Origin: Zygnema cylindricum
Taxonomy: Eukaryota; Streptophyta; Zygnematophyceae; Zygnematales; Zygnemataceae
Assembly: GCA_037447655.1 (NCBI GenBank)
Contig: JBBHKE010000717.1
Location: 20,672 to 84,671, forward strand
DNA: 64,000 bases
Direction of reading: 5' to 3'
Shown here piece by piece: positions 20,876 to 31,500 of the stretch; position 1 is the first letter of the stretch; each line of letters starts with the position of its first letter. Both the position numbers and the translations under genes were made by a program. The notes under the pieces were generated by a model that worked only from the letters and a program-made list of their open reading frames with translations, did not search any database and was not told the origin of the DNA.

Positions 20876-22792
20876 TTGGTCCTTCAAGTCGACGTTTCTA
20901 ATGCCTGTTATATGGTGGATCGGAACTTGATTTTTTAAGAGCTTATGGCGGCTCCATCTCCAATTGTCCAATAATTCCCCTTTGTGAGGGCTTTCTATTC
21001 TTTGACAAGTAGCCTTTCCTTCTCGGTCGATGGTGATCTCATTCCTCTCTCCTCTGCTACTGGCACTCGCCAAGGCGACCCTCTCGGCGCACCTTTGTTC
21101 GCCCTCGCCCATTACCGGGCCCTTCGTGCCTCCGCAACCGCCTTCCCTTATTGCCTTTTCCCTTCGGTCGCGGATGATACGCACATTATTGGGCCCAGAG
21201 AACAAGTCGTGTTGGCATATGATTTTTTCAAGGAACGTTTAGCCGAACTCAACCTTTCAGTCTAGCTGTCGAAGTGTGTTATTTGGTCTCCTCAAGATAT
21301 TCCACTTTCATTTACTCCACCTCTTAGTTTTCAAACCCCTTCCCCCTCCGATGGCATTCGAGTGCTAGGTTGCCCCCTTGGTTTGGATACTTTTGTGACC
21401 CAATTTTTTCATAATGCTTTATAGACAGATCTAGCCCAAGTGGACGATCTTCCTTGCCTTCCCGACCCCCAAGTTGCTTTTGCTATGTTAACCAGGTGTT
21501 TTCCCCACCGCCTTTCTTATCTAACTCGTACTTCCCCTCCCACTCCAACATTCATCTCCTCTCTGTCGGCTTTTGACGATCTCCTCATGGAAGTCCTCCA
21601 CACTCTATTAAGGTCGGGGGGCATTTGATCGCGAGTCTGGGCCATCAGCTCGCATTCAGGCATCCCTCCCTGTCTCTACTGGGGGGTTGGGTCTACTATC
21701 CATTGCTCGTGTTGCTCCCGCTGCCTATTTCGGAAGTTGGTGTCTTATTGCCTCCACTCTTGTTTCCCGTTTCTTGGTTGGGGACACCCCCGTTCTAGTT
21801 ACTGTTATCCCTCGGGTTCAGACGGTGTGTTCGCCTTCCAGCGATCTCTATTGGACGCGTCACATTCTCTTCCTCCCCATGCCCTAGTTGATGTGCCAAT
21901 TTTCTCCACTCTTGTTACAAAATATGTTGAGCGTAACCAGGAATCGATTTCCGATCGGGTTGTTGCCGATATTAAATCTTACCTTCTCAAGGCGCTTCCC
22001 TCCGATTCTTCGCGTGGCCGTCTTCTCTCTTGTGGCGGACCTGGTTCAGGGTCTTGGCTTTTTGCTACACCGATTTTGTCCACTCTCCGATTTTCACCGG
22101 CTCAATTCACCACCGCCCTCCGATTTCGCCTTGGCCTCCCCCATCCTCTTTTACTTGGCTCTCTTGTTTGTGCATGTGGTCGCGTCTTGAGGGCCGATGA
22201 TGTCCATTTGCTTCGTTGCTCCCATGGGGGAGAGTTGATCCACGCACACGACACCATTCGCGATGCTGTTGCGACTATCGCTTCAGAGGGGGGTTTTTCT
22301 GTGCGTCGGGAAGTTTCTCATATTATTCCCAAGCGTCGGATCGATGTTGTTCTGCTTGGTGGTGCCCGTCGCATCTTCGCTAATATTGTTTTGGCGAACC
22401 CTACTTCAGCTACAGTTGTTGGTCAAGCGGCTCGACATGTTGGGGTGGCGGCTCGTGATGCCGCTAAGGCGAAGGAGCGTGATTATGCCCACCGGGACCC
22501 TATGGATGACTTTATTCCGATGGCGGTCGAGATCTTTGGTTGTTTGGGTGTTGCAATGGACGAGTTTCTCCGTACTTGCGCTCGACGTGCTTTTGAGCGC
22601 CGAGGACCACGGAGCCCTCCTCCTTCGGTCCTTACTTCTTTTTATCGTCAACGCTTATCTGTGGCTTTACAACGAGTGCAAGCTTCTATTCTCCTCCGAT
22701 CGGCTGTTGCGGCTATGGATCGTCGTCGGGTTACGGAACTCCCTCAACGTGCTCCCCCGGGATGGGGGGACTTACGGGGTTGCTTTTCGTAG
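20876..22792 (+). pseudogene. Non-LTR-type reverse transcriptase gene, 3' part with C-terminal domain
   Basis: It restarts with a second copy of 18111-18506 (VLQVDVSNA ... RQGDPLGAPLF) and here keeps the catalytic ADD (VADDTHIIGP, about 21165-21195). A TAG at about 21264 stands where the other copy has CAG. Thumb-like sequence IRVLGCPLG follows near 21355. A frameshift near 21830 leads into a long open frame to 22792. That frame has a Cys/His cluster (CACGR...HLLRCSHGG...HD.IRD) and a region HIIPKRRIDVV ... FIPMAVEIFG that resembles a restriction-like endonuclease core, which is tentative. Stops and shifts make it a pseudogene. Confidence 0.8.
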
Positions 22793-23300
22793 TTATTTAA
22801 TTAGGTTGGGGTTGGGGTTGTAGTTCTGGCTAAGTCAATTGTCGTGCTTTTCATTTTGAGTTTGGGTGCTTTTATTTTCCTGGTTTTTGTTTTCTTTTGT
22901 TTTTTGTTTTTGTTGTGCTGTTATTTTATTCCCCTGCTGGTAGTTTTTCAGTTTCGGCCATGCCACCCCTTTTGTACTTCCGGACCCAGATGGTTTACCA
23001 TCGTGCATTTTCATATATCCTGCGTGTGGTAGTAGTTTATAGTACTACAAGTATAGTACCGAAACCAAATAAATATTGTGATTTGTTTTGAAATCGGGGG
23101 AACGGGTTGGCGCGGGGTCCGCGGAATAAACCGCATAAATGTATGGAATAAACAGTACAGTTATCACCAATAGTTATCGGTACCGGTGTTATCGCGATAA
23201 AAAACCGGTACTAATATACTGTGGCAATATATCGTTTATCTGTAAGCCAAAAAGTGGGACATATAGGTTATCGGGGAAAACCCTACCGATACACAACACA
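22793..23300. other. Tail of the reverse transcriptase element and a hAT-MITE end
   Basis: 22793-23030 is T/G-rich 3' flank of the reverse transcriptase gene. From about 23150 the words GTTATCGGTACCGGTGTTATCGCG and the end CCGATACACAACAC at 23285-23299 match the inner hAT-like MITE seen at 51768-52611. Only part of that element is present. Confidence 0.45.
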
Positions 23301-23526
23301 ACACCGTGCATCGATACGATACTAGCGTTAATATTTGTTTGCCACTTAAAAACAACTTTTCTCCGTACACACTTGTCTGATTATTAGATGGGGACCGCCA
23401 ATCGTGAGGTGAGAATCTTGCCTTTCAATCGCAACCATCATATCCACAATCTGACAAGTGTGTACGGGAAAAATATGTATTAAGCGGCAAAAAAAAACAT
23501 TTACACTAATAGAGATACAAAGTGTA
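23301..23526. mobile_element. CACCG-family MITE
   Basis: Left end ACACCGTGCATCG, arm TTTTCTCCGTACACACTTGTC, core GGGGACCGCCAATC, right arm GTGTGTACGGGAAAAATATG and end AAAGTGTA. The inverted repeats are more worn than in the 41591 copy. It directly abuts a hAT-MITE end at its left. Confidence 0.65.
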
Positions 23527-24440
23527 GCTAATGCCGACATCGGCCAAGTATAGATGTCTCATTCGTACGTATTTTGACATTTTTACGAAATTTCGTTATT
23601 TTTTTTGGATTTTTAATCTTTCATGAAATGCGCATACTTTTTCGTACGGAATAAACGTACGGATACAATGTACGAGTAATTTCAAAAAAAGGGTTGAAAG
23701 TACAACGTGAATCGCTATTACCTATTAGAGTTAAAAATTAATTAGTGTAAAAACATTATTAGTGTTATTAACTCTATTTGGGGTTCAAGGGCCTAACGCC
23801 AACAAAAATTAACAATAGTTTATACACGTAACACTAATTTGGATGTAGATGCGATAGTCTATGTTCACATATTCGATGCTTTAACATGTGAGAACAGGTT
23901 CTATTGATTTTCCCTCGTCTTTATGACTTAGAATCAAATCTGAGTACGCTTTTCCGTGGGGACGCATTCAATTTCCCCTGTCGACGCCTTTTATGTGACA
24001 CTTATTTTGTACGACCGTACGAAGTAAGGAGCAGTTTTAGTATGGACTAACACATTTCGTACATTGCACTTTTTAAAAACAATTGAAATTATAGTAACTA
24101 ACGCTAATTAAACAGTGTGTGTATTAACGTGAAAAAATATTAAGTTTGAATAAGTTGTAGTAGTATTTTTGATTAAATGTTTTTCTATTTTTTCTTTTAT
24201 TATAAAGTCAAAGTAGGTCAACACATTTAAAAAACTTTTGAATTTTGTTTCATGCGCATATTCGTTATTTCTTGGGCGTTTCATGCTTTCGTTTATGCGC
24301 ATGAGACATCTATGCATAGATGTCCAATTCGTACGCATTTGGACTTTTTTACGAAAACTACGTAGTATTTGTTTGTTTCTTAGCTTTCGTAAATTTCGTA
24401 CGAAACTATACGGAATATTGTACGGACATTAAAAAAAGTT
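23527..24440. other. AT-rich intergenic DNA
   Basis: No gene is visible. A single CACCG-type end (ACAACGTGAATCGCTATTA) lies near 23702. Near 23560, 24310 and again at 25390 the motif 'acatctatgcat' or 'tagatgtc' recurs with neighbouring TTCGTACG words, indicating another low-copy repeat. Confidence 0.4.
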
Positions 24441-24452
24441 GTTACATTTGAG

Positions 24453-24999
24453 CGCGCGTACTTTTTGTGTCTTCCACTCCGTCTTCAGAAGGAAACCGCT
24501 GTTGGATGCGCCGTAAACTCCGCCGCTCGCCACTTGTTTGTTGCACTTTCCACTTTTGCAGTTTTGCTTCATTTGCGCGCGTGTATTTTTATCCGAGCGG
24601 CGAAACGCGGAATATGTGGCGTCTCACATGCGTATTTTTTTCTGAGCGGCGAGCCGCGAAATTTATGGCGTCTCTCACGCGTATTTTTATGTTAGCGGCG
24701 AGCCGCGAAATTTATGGCGTCTCACACACGTATTTTTTTATGAGCAGCGAGCCGCAAAATTTATGGCGTCTTGCACGCGTATTTTTATCTAAGCGGCGAG
24801 CCGCGAGCGCCGAAATTTATGGCGTCTTGCACGCGTATTTTTATCTTAGCGGCGAGCTGCGAGGGCCAGAATTTATGGCGTCTCCAACGACGGCTTCGCT
24901 GAGCCGTTTTGCTTCATTTGCGCGCGAGTATTTTGTGTCCTCCATTCTGTGTTCAGAAGGAAGCGGCCGTTAGAGACGCCGTAAATTCCGGCGCTCGCC
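24453..24999. repeat. Minisatellite of about 50-bp units within flanking direct repeats
   Basis: About six units of the type GCGGCGAGCCGCGAAATTTATGG-CGTCTCACACGCGTATTTTTATCTGA run from about 24597 to 24890. The array is flanked by direct repeats of about 78 bp (24453-24530 and 24922-24999) that share TTCAGAAGGAA and GCCGTAAA.TCCG. An ORF of 168 codons passes through, but only because the unit lacks stops in one frame. Confidence 0.8.
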
Positions 25000-25001
25000 G
25001 T

Positions 25002-25223
25002 TACACCGTGAATCGTTATTAGTGTCAAAGTTTAAATAGCATAAAAAAAAAATTAGTGTTATTGATTCTAATTTAGTTCGAGAGACGTGGCAGATTATGG
25101 TTCACATCCTTAAATAGAGTTGCTAATTTATTTTCGAAAATCATGTATACTAATTGCGGAAAAAAAATATAAATTTAAGAACCCAAATTAGTGACTTTGA
25201 CACTAATAACGATTCGCGGTATA
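25002..25223. mobile_element. CACCG-family MITE, variant
   Basis: It starts TACACCGTGAATCGTTATTAGTGTC and ends GACACTAATAACGATTCGCGGTATA. About 27 bases of terminal inverted repeat are visible; the interior is unlike the 41591 type. Confidence 0.65.
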
Positions 25224-25471
25224 GTTCGTTGCACGTTTCAGTTTGTAGGGTTTTGAATATTTAAATATTCAAACTTAAAAAGTACAAAAAAGTACGATTT
25301 TTAGTGCGAATTTTATAAAGTTTGAAATTGTTTTATGCGCACGGAACGTAGTATTCGTTAGTTTACTCCATGCGTTGTATGCGCATAGGACATCTATGCA
25401 TCTATGTCCCCAAGTTTCAATTTTAAACATTCGAACGGTGAAAACGTTTGCCCGCATATTGTTGTATTTTC

Positions 25472-25859
25472 TAGGGTTGTGTATCGGTAGCCAATATTTG
25501 ATGACCGATATGACACTTTTTTTGGCCTGCCAATAATTGATATATCGGCATGCTATATCGTTATCGGTTTTATCGCCATGATTTTTTCTTTTCACGATTA
25601 TACCGGTTTTATAATTATCGACGATTATACAGAGCACATAACAGATTGTCATACGTGGCATGCCATGCTATATACAGTGAAAATATAATACAATACATTA
25701 TAAAGTACATTTGTATAGCGTACTATATATTTTTTAACTTATCGCCGAGAAGGAAGTTGTTGGTCTCGGAGCGATATATCGGAACCCCTCACCGTTCGAT
25801 AGACCGATAACTGTTGTTACCGGTTTTATCGCTATAATTTTTTTCCCGATACAAACATA
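25472..25859. mobile_element. hAT-like MITE (GTATCGGT family)
   Basis: Ends read TAGGGTTGTGTATCGGT and CCCGATACAAACATA. The interior has GTTATCGGTTTTATCG words as in 51768-52611. A TATTTTC word on both sides suggests a worn 8-bp target duplication. Confidence 0.5.
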
Positions 25860-26109
25860 GACTATTTTCAATAACATACATCAGAGGTCGCAAAAGTCAA
25901 AAAAAATCATACCCGAAACCGACCGCTTTTTTTTTTTCAAAATCTGAGTAACCGACGCCCGACCGAGTTTTGTCACGCTCCAAAATTGTTAACCGTTAAC
26001 CGACCGTCGTTTACGAAAAAAAAATTTAACCGAATCTTGATTTTTCGCGACTAACCGTGCCCGCCCGTAACCAAAAAAGTACATAATTAATCAATGTACG
26101 ACGGAATAA

Positions 26110-26775
26110 GGGTATGGTTACATCAGACGAAAAGTGAGGTTTAATACAGAATTTTGTACTTGTCCGTACTATTCCGTACTATATTTTCGTGAGTTTCTTA
26201 AAAACAACATTACAGAAAATAAGATTACGATTCTCCAAGTATCCGGGATAAGACGTCGACCGTCCGATTACATTTTGGTCTTCATCTGCGAAGCAATTGC
26301 TCCATGCGCCTCTGTATTGGTGAACCCACCTCGCGGAGGTGGGTTCACCAATACAGAACCAGTCAATTCGCTACACCTGGACGATAGACACGTGCGTCGA
26401 TGAAAAATGAAAATTTTCACACGCCCCCAAAGTCACGTGCCTTCGGACAAGGTGACCGTAAAATCTTTGCCGAAAAGAAATACGGTTTTTTCCTGAAAGT
26501 CAGCAGAGTGAAGGAGATCTCAGAGGTACATTGACGCGGTACACTTGCGAAGTACACGTACGAAGTACGCAAGTACGGATTTGCATACAGAAATGGTCGG
26601 TTTTCAAATCTTTGCGATTTTAGAGATTTGATCGTTGACTTACGTGAAACCACTCAAAAAACAGCACGTATGTAAAAACCTCTTTACAGACGGTACGCGA
26701 TGTAACCGAGGCCTCTGTAATGCAGAAATTTTGATGTCCGTACTATTACAGAGACCTCCTGATGTAACCATGCCC
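26110..26775. mobile_element. PIF/Harbinger-like MITE
   Basis: Terminal repeats GGGTATGGTTACATCAG and CTGATGTAACCATGCCC are nearly perfect complements. A 3-bp direct repeat TAA flanks both ends (26107-26109, 26776-26778), the target preference of PIF/Harbinger. The element is 666 bp with no transposase frame, and contains a perfect hairpin at 26311-26357. Confidence 0.8.
26311..26357. repeat. Perfect 22-bp-arm hairpin
   Basis: Arms 26311-26332 and 26336-26357 are exact reverse complements around the 3-base loop GCG. The arm contains GGTGAACCCACCTC. Confidence 0.95.
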
Positions 26776-26799
26776 TAAGCCAATAATTACGATTTGTCG

Positions 26800-27380
26800 C
26801 GTTCCTTAAAATTTGCGAAATGAATAGTGTTACTACCGTGTCAGATTTGCGACGCTTTGTCGCGTTCCCTAAGATTTGCGAAATGAATAGTGTACTAAAC
26901 CGCCAATCGTTATTAGCGTTATGTACGCTAATTCCGTCCCCATTCTTTTTTATTATTCTCAAATAGAATTATCCACACTATTTGAAAAAAACTATTAGAA
27001 TAGACGATTTCTTCGAAATTTTTCAAATTCCCAATTAGCGTAAACCACGCTAATTATTCGTATACGCTAAAAAAATTGACACGCTAATAACGATTGGCGG
27101 TGTACTGTGTCAGATTTGCGACGCTTTGTCGCGTTCCCTAAGATTTGCGAAATAAATATTGTACTACCGTGTCAGATTTGAGACGCTTTGTCGCTTTCCC
27201 TAAGATTTTCGAAATGAATAGTGTACTATCGTGTCAGATTTGCGACGCTTTGTCGCTTTCCCTAAGATTTTCGAAATGAATAGTGTACTATCGTGTCAGA
27301 TTTGCGACGCTTTGTCGCGTTCCCTTTGATTTGCGAATTAAATAGCTTACTACAGTACCGTGTCAGATTTGCGACGCTAA
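26800..27380. repeat. 60-bp minisatellite, split by a MITE
   Basis: The unit is of the type GTGTCAGATTTGCGACGC-TTTGTCGCGTTCCCTAAG-ATTTGCGAAATGAATAGTGTACTACC. Nearly two units lie left of 26892 and about four and a half right of 27105; the latter include variants with TCGCTTTCCC and ATTTTCG. The insertion at 26893-27104 splits one unit after AGTGTAC. Confidence 0.85.
26893..27104. mobile_element. CACCG-like MITE inside the minisatellite
   Basis: Ends ACCGCCAATCGTTATTAGCG and CGCTAATAACGATTGGCGGT are inverted repeats of about 20 bases. They are a diverged version of the CACCGTGAATCGCTATTAG ends. GTAC or TA is found at both junctions. Confidence 0.7.
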
Positions 27381-27639
27381 TCATGATGCCACGTACTTCC
27401 ACGATACCAAAAGTACAAAGAACAATAATGTTGGAAAAAAAAAGTACAAAATTTTCATTTTTTATGGTTTTTTGTTTGACCGACCGTAACTGACCATTTT
27501 TTTTTTCCTGGTGAGTCAACCGACCGTAACCGCCCGACCCCCAAAATTTGGCAACCGAATCCGTTCCGGATCCGGCGCGGGCGGTCGGTTAACGGTCGGT
27601 CACGGGTTCGGTTGACCGTTTGCGACCTCTGACATACAT

Positions 27640-28570
27640 TCTGTACTGTACTTTTTTTTAACGTACAAATTGTAAGTTCATCGCTCAAGTAAGGGTTTGA
27701 TCGAACCGAGCCAGCTGGTTTTTCAAAACGTTCGAGCCGAACCATTCCGGTCTGAACCATCAGTGAATTTGAGAAACCGATCTGCCAGAAATCCGGTTTA
27801 GTTCGGTTTAAAACGGTGTGGGTCCCCAAACCGGAAAGAGAACTGTACCGTACTACCAAGTTCGCATATTCTTCCGCTGGTCACTTGGCGTTGAAGTGTG
27901 GAACCGTTTTTGGTGATTGCACCGTATAGTGAGGTACAGTACCGTACGGATGCAATGTGACGAGCTTTCGCAGATGGTACGGTCGGCTAACGCGCTTCCG
28001 CTTTCAGAAGACGTTAACGGAAACTGTCGAATCTGCCTTCGTTACACGTCACCTTTCTGTCGATATCTGACGTTTTTTTTTACAGGAAGCTCAAAGCTTA
28101 TGGAATCTGTGATCATCTAAGCGTAGCAGGCACTTGCACTGCCATAAGAAGGTAAATGCTAGTGGAAGGAGGCCATTAAAAGATACAGAAAAGAAGGCGG
28201 AGTGCATCTTGCATTTCTCCTTGAGCTTCTTTTGCTTTTAGGGTTTGTGAAGAGCAGTTTTCCTTGTTTTTTTGTTGATTGCATCACGTGCAATATTTCT
28301 TTTTTGTTGTTAGGTAGACAGCTCTTTTTCACTTTATCTGTTTTCTGACGAAGCTTTCACCTAAACTTGGTTCAGTTGCTCCACTAAATGTAATTTTCTT
28401 TTTCTCTTTCTCATTAGATCGATACAAATCGGTGGTGTATATTGTTATTACGTGTCCAGCGTTACCGTTTATCTGTATATCTGATTCAGTACGGGTAAAT
28501 AACATACTTTATAAGAGACGAGAACGACAAAGCATCCCGGCTTTGCTTGCTTTTATTTGCCCTTGTAGCC
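27640..28570. other. Upstream region and 5' UTR of the EH-domain gene
   Basis: No coding region is visible. 27660-27930 is intergenic, with GTACCG-rich words. From about 28100 the sequence loses repeat character and probably holds the promoter and leader of the EH gene. I cannot place a TATA box or a transcription start with confidence. Confidence 0.35.
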
Positions 28571-31500
28571 ATGGCTGCCGGTTTGGATGCATTTGAAAGG
28601 TACTTTTTCTTAGCCGATGTGAATCGTGACGGACAAATCAGTGGTCAGGAAGCGGTTTCTTTCTTTCAAGGCACAGGATTGCCGCAACAAGTACTTGCAG
28701 AGGTTCGATTTTTAACCTTAAGTATCTTTGCTCTAAATATCTTAACCTTATATTGCTGGTTTATTTCTGTAGCACATTTCTAGAAACTTGTGTTAAAACT
28801 GTTTTTCGATGATTGTTTTCTGGTTTTGAATGCTGGCCTTGCAGGTAATGGTAATGCATTGGACATGATGTACTTTTGTCGCACTATGTTACAGAAATGT
28901 AATCATGTATGTTGCATAAGGATCTCTTTTGGTATGTAAATATTGCATTATTGTAAGTTACTGTACTTGCATCTCTGTTGCGTTTAATTGTTTTGTTGCA
29001 TAGTCAGAGTTATGTCATGCAACAAAATCCTGTTTTCCGTGTGCTTTTTTTTTCTTTCCCTTTTATTTAGTGGATTTTAACTTTATATCTTCCTTTCCTT
29101 CCCCCCTTACTCCCTGCCCCTCTCTTACCCCCCTTCCCTCTACCCTTATTGATTTTCCTCCTCCTTCCTTCTCTTTTCTGTGTATATTCCCGCAAAATCC
29201 TTATTCCTTCTTGCATGTTTATTTCTTTGCCTTCTCGTATGTCTCCTCAACAAATAGTTTCAGTCAGTTTTTGGGTATGCATTGCATAATGAGCACGAAA
29301 AGTAGTTGAGTTTTGTATCACCAATTTCGCTTGTTAATGTGGATTATTCATGCTTTTTAGATATGGTACACCATCGATCGCTATTAGATTTAGTGAATTT
29401 TGAGCATTAACATTATTAGAATTAACTCCTCTGAATTATGATTTGTCATGTTGCTCAATGGGTCACTCAACGGATTATGTTACCAACACCAATTTTATGA
29501 TTTTGGTTCATCCTCACCCGAAATAGAGTGCTTGACTCTAATGTTGACATGCAGTGTACTTGTTAAGCATTGATGAACCAACCTAATCTGTTTTCTCCAA
29601 AGTGTAGCATTTCCTTCCTTTTAAAGCTGAGGCCAAGCAAGTGTATTGATTGAAAACACTGCTTGTTGCTACATGTTCTTTGATCGATAGGGCATCTTTA
29701 GTTGTATGAATTGGCAATTATCAAGCTCCTTAAATATGTGCACTGCGTGAATCAGAGTCGTTTTTTTAACAAATTTTGCACCAATTTTCGAACAGGCTAT
29801 TATTATTATTATTATTGTTTATTCACATTATGGCGTTGGATATTGTTGTGTTTTGTTTTTTTTGGTCGTTGTTTTGATCTTGCTTCTAATGTCAATTTTC
29901 TAAAATGCCCATTTCTTTTTAATTGTTTTTTCCTTCTGCTTTCACGTCAGCGTGATATGTGGCCTTAACCTGCATAACATTAATAGAGTCTATGGATGTT
30001 GCCATGGTCATGGTTGCTGCTGTCTTTTTGTTGCATTGCTTTGAAGTTTTTTTGCTGGTAGTTTAACAAGCTGGGTTTTTTTGAGTGTTGGTCACTGAAT
30101 CGCCCTTTTTCTCATGTGTTTATTTGCTTTTACATGCAGATTTGGCATAATTCTGACCAAAGACAGGCTGGCTTTCTTACAAAACCTGAATTTTACAATG
30201 CCTTGAAGCTTGTTACTATTGCTCAAGCAGGCAGCAAATTGACCCCGGACATTGTCAAACAAGTCTTATCAGGACTTCAAGTACCACCACCACGCATGTT
30301 TCCTCAATCTCAAGCTTCTCAAGGCCCACCATCTTTCCAAGGAGGTCCAGTTCAAGGAAATGTACCACCTGGCGGATATCCTGCACAAGTACCTCCTGGA
30401 GGCCGTATACCTCCAGGTCAAATTCCTCCTAGTCACATTCCTCAAAGTCAAAATTTTCCTCAAAGTCTTCCTGGTCAATTGCCTTCAATTAGTTACAATT
30501 CTCAATCTGCAGCTCCCCCTCCTCCTCGTAACGTCATTGCAGGTCAACCCAGACCTGTATCTGCCACTGGTATTCAAAGTCTACCAAGTCAACCTTATGG
30601 AGGTCAGCCTCAAAGCTTTACTGCTCCTTCTCACAGGGATCCTCGTTCACCCCCACCACAAAATTTTCAGGATGGGAGTGGATCAGGAGGATTTAAAGTT
30701 GATGCCTGGCCTGACCCTAATACACAACCTGGACAAACTTCAGGTCCTCCAAGGCCTTCAGTTGGGAGCCCTGCGCTTCCTCCTACTGGACAAATGCCGA
30801 ATAATGCATCTGTCGAAAGTAACAAAGTAGGAGCATTTGCCGATTTTGGGTTGGTTAACTTTTCAAGCCAACAGCAAATGCAACAGACAGCCAGTTTTTC
30901 TGCTGTGTCTACAGTGAGCGGAAGTTCTGTGAACTCAGCAAGTGGTACTGTTTCCCAAAGTCTTCCTTCCGGTGTAAAAGCTCCACTCCCAGATGACCTG
31001 TTTGGTGGAGACCCGTTTGCTGCAGTAGGGTTCACAAGGCCTGTGGCATCAAATGCTTCTCAGCAGCCTACTCGTGGCCCTGCAAAGGCCTCTAATGAGG
31101 GTTCTTTTCTTTTCTCCAATGCAACTACCCTCTCACCACCACCCAGTATTCAGCAAGGTTCAACGACATCTCAGCAAGGTTCTCAACAAGTTCATGGTGC
31201 TCAATCAGAGAAGCAGAACCTGATTGGAGGTCCAGGTTTGGGAACTTCTACGTTTCAGGCTAGTGGTACTTCACAGACTTCGCCAGTAACACAACAGACG
31301 ACTGGCTTGGTAGGGGTTTCACAGCCTCCACTTCAATCACAAAATCCTCCGCAAAATTTAGTCAGACCAGGAGGATCAACTGAAGACTGGCCAAAGATGG
31401 CAGTTCAAGATGCGGCCCGATATACTCAGATATTTGCTGGAGTAGATACTGATCGAGATCAGAAGATCACTGGCCGAGAAGCGAGACAACTATTTCTTGG

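Larger units (their letters stand above)
25882..27631. mobile_element. Non-autonomous hAT element with nested insertions
   Basis: The terminal inverted repeat CAGAGGTCGCAAA begins at 25882 and its complement TTTGCGACCTCTG ends at 27631. A perfect 8-bp target duplication ACATACAT flanks it (25874-25881 and 27632-27639). The CAGNG start and 8-bp duplication are the hallmarks of hAT. Subterminal GACCGACCGTAAC-type words recur at both ends, as expected for transposase binding regions. No transposase frame is visible. Inside lie a Harbinger-like MITE, a CACCG-like MITE and a 60-bp minisatellite. Confidence 0.88.

Noticed and set aside
24467-24973. 168-codon ORF with repeated WRLxxVF units
   Set aside because: It is a minisatellite read in a frame without stops; there is no start context or relative.
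24453-27380. Possible CRISPR-like array (regular repeats)
   Set aside because: Repeats are directly adjacent with no unique spacers, in plant nuclear DNA; they are minisatellites.
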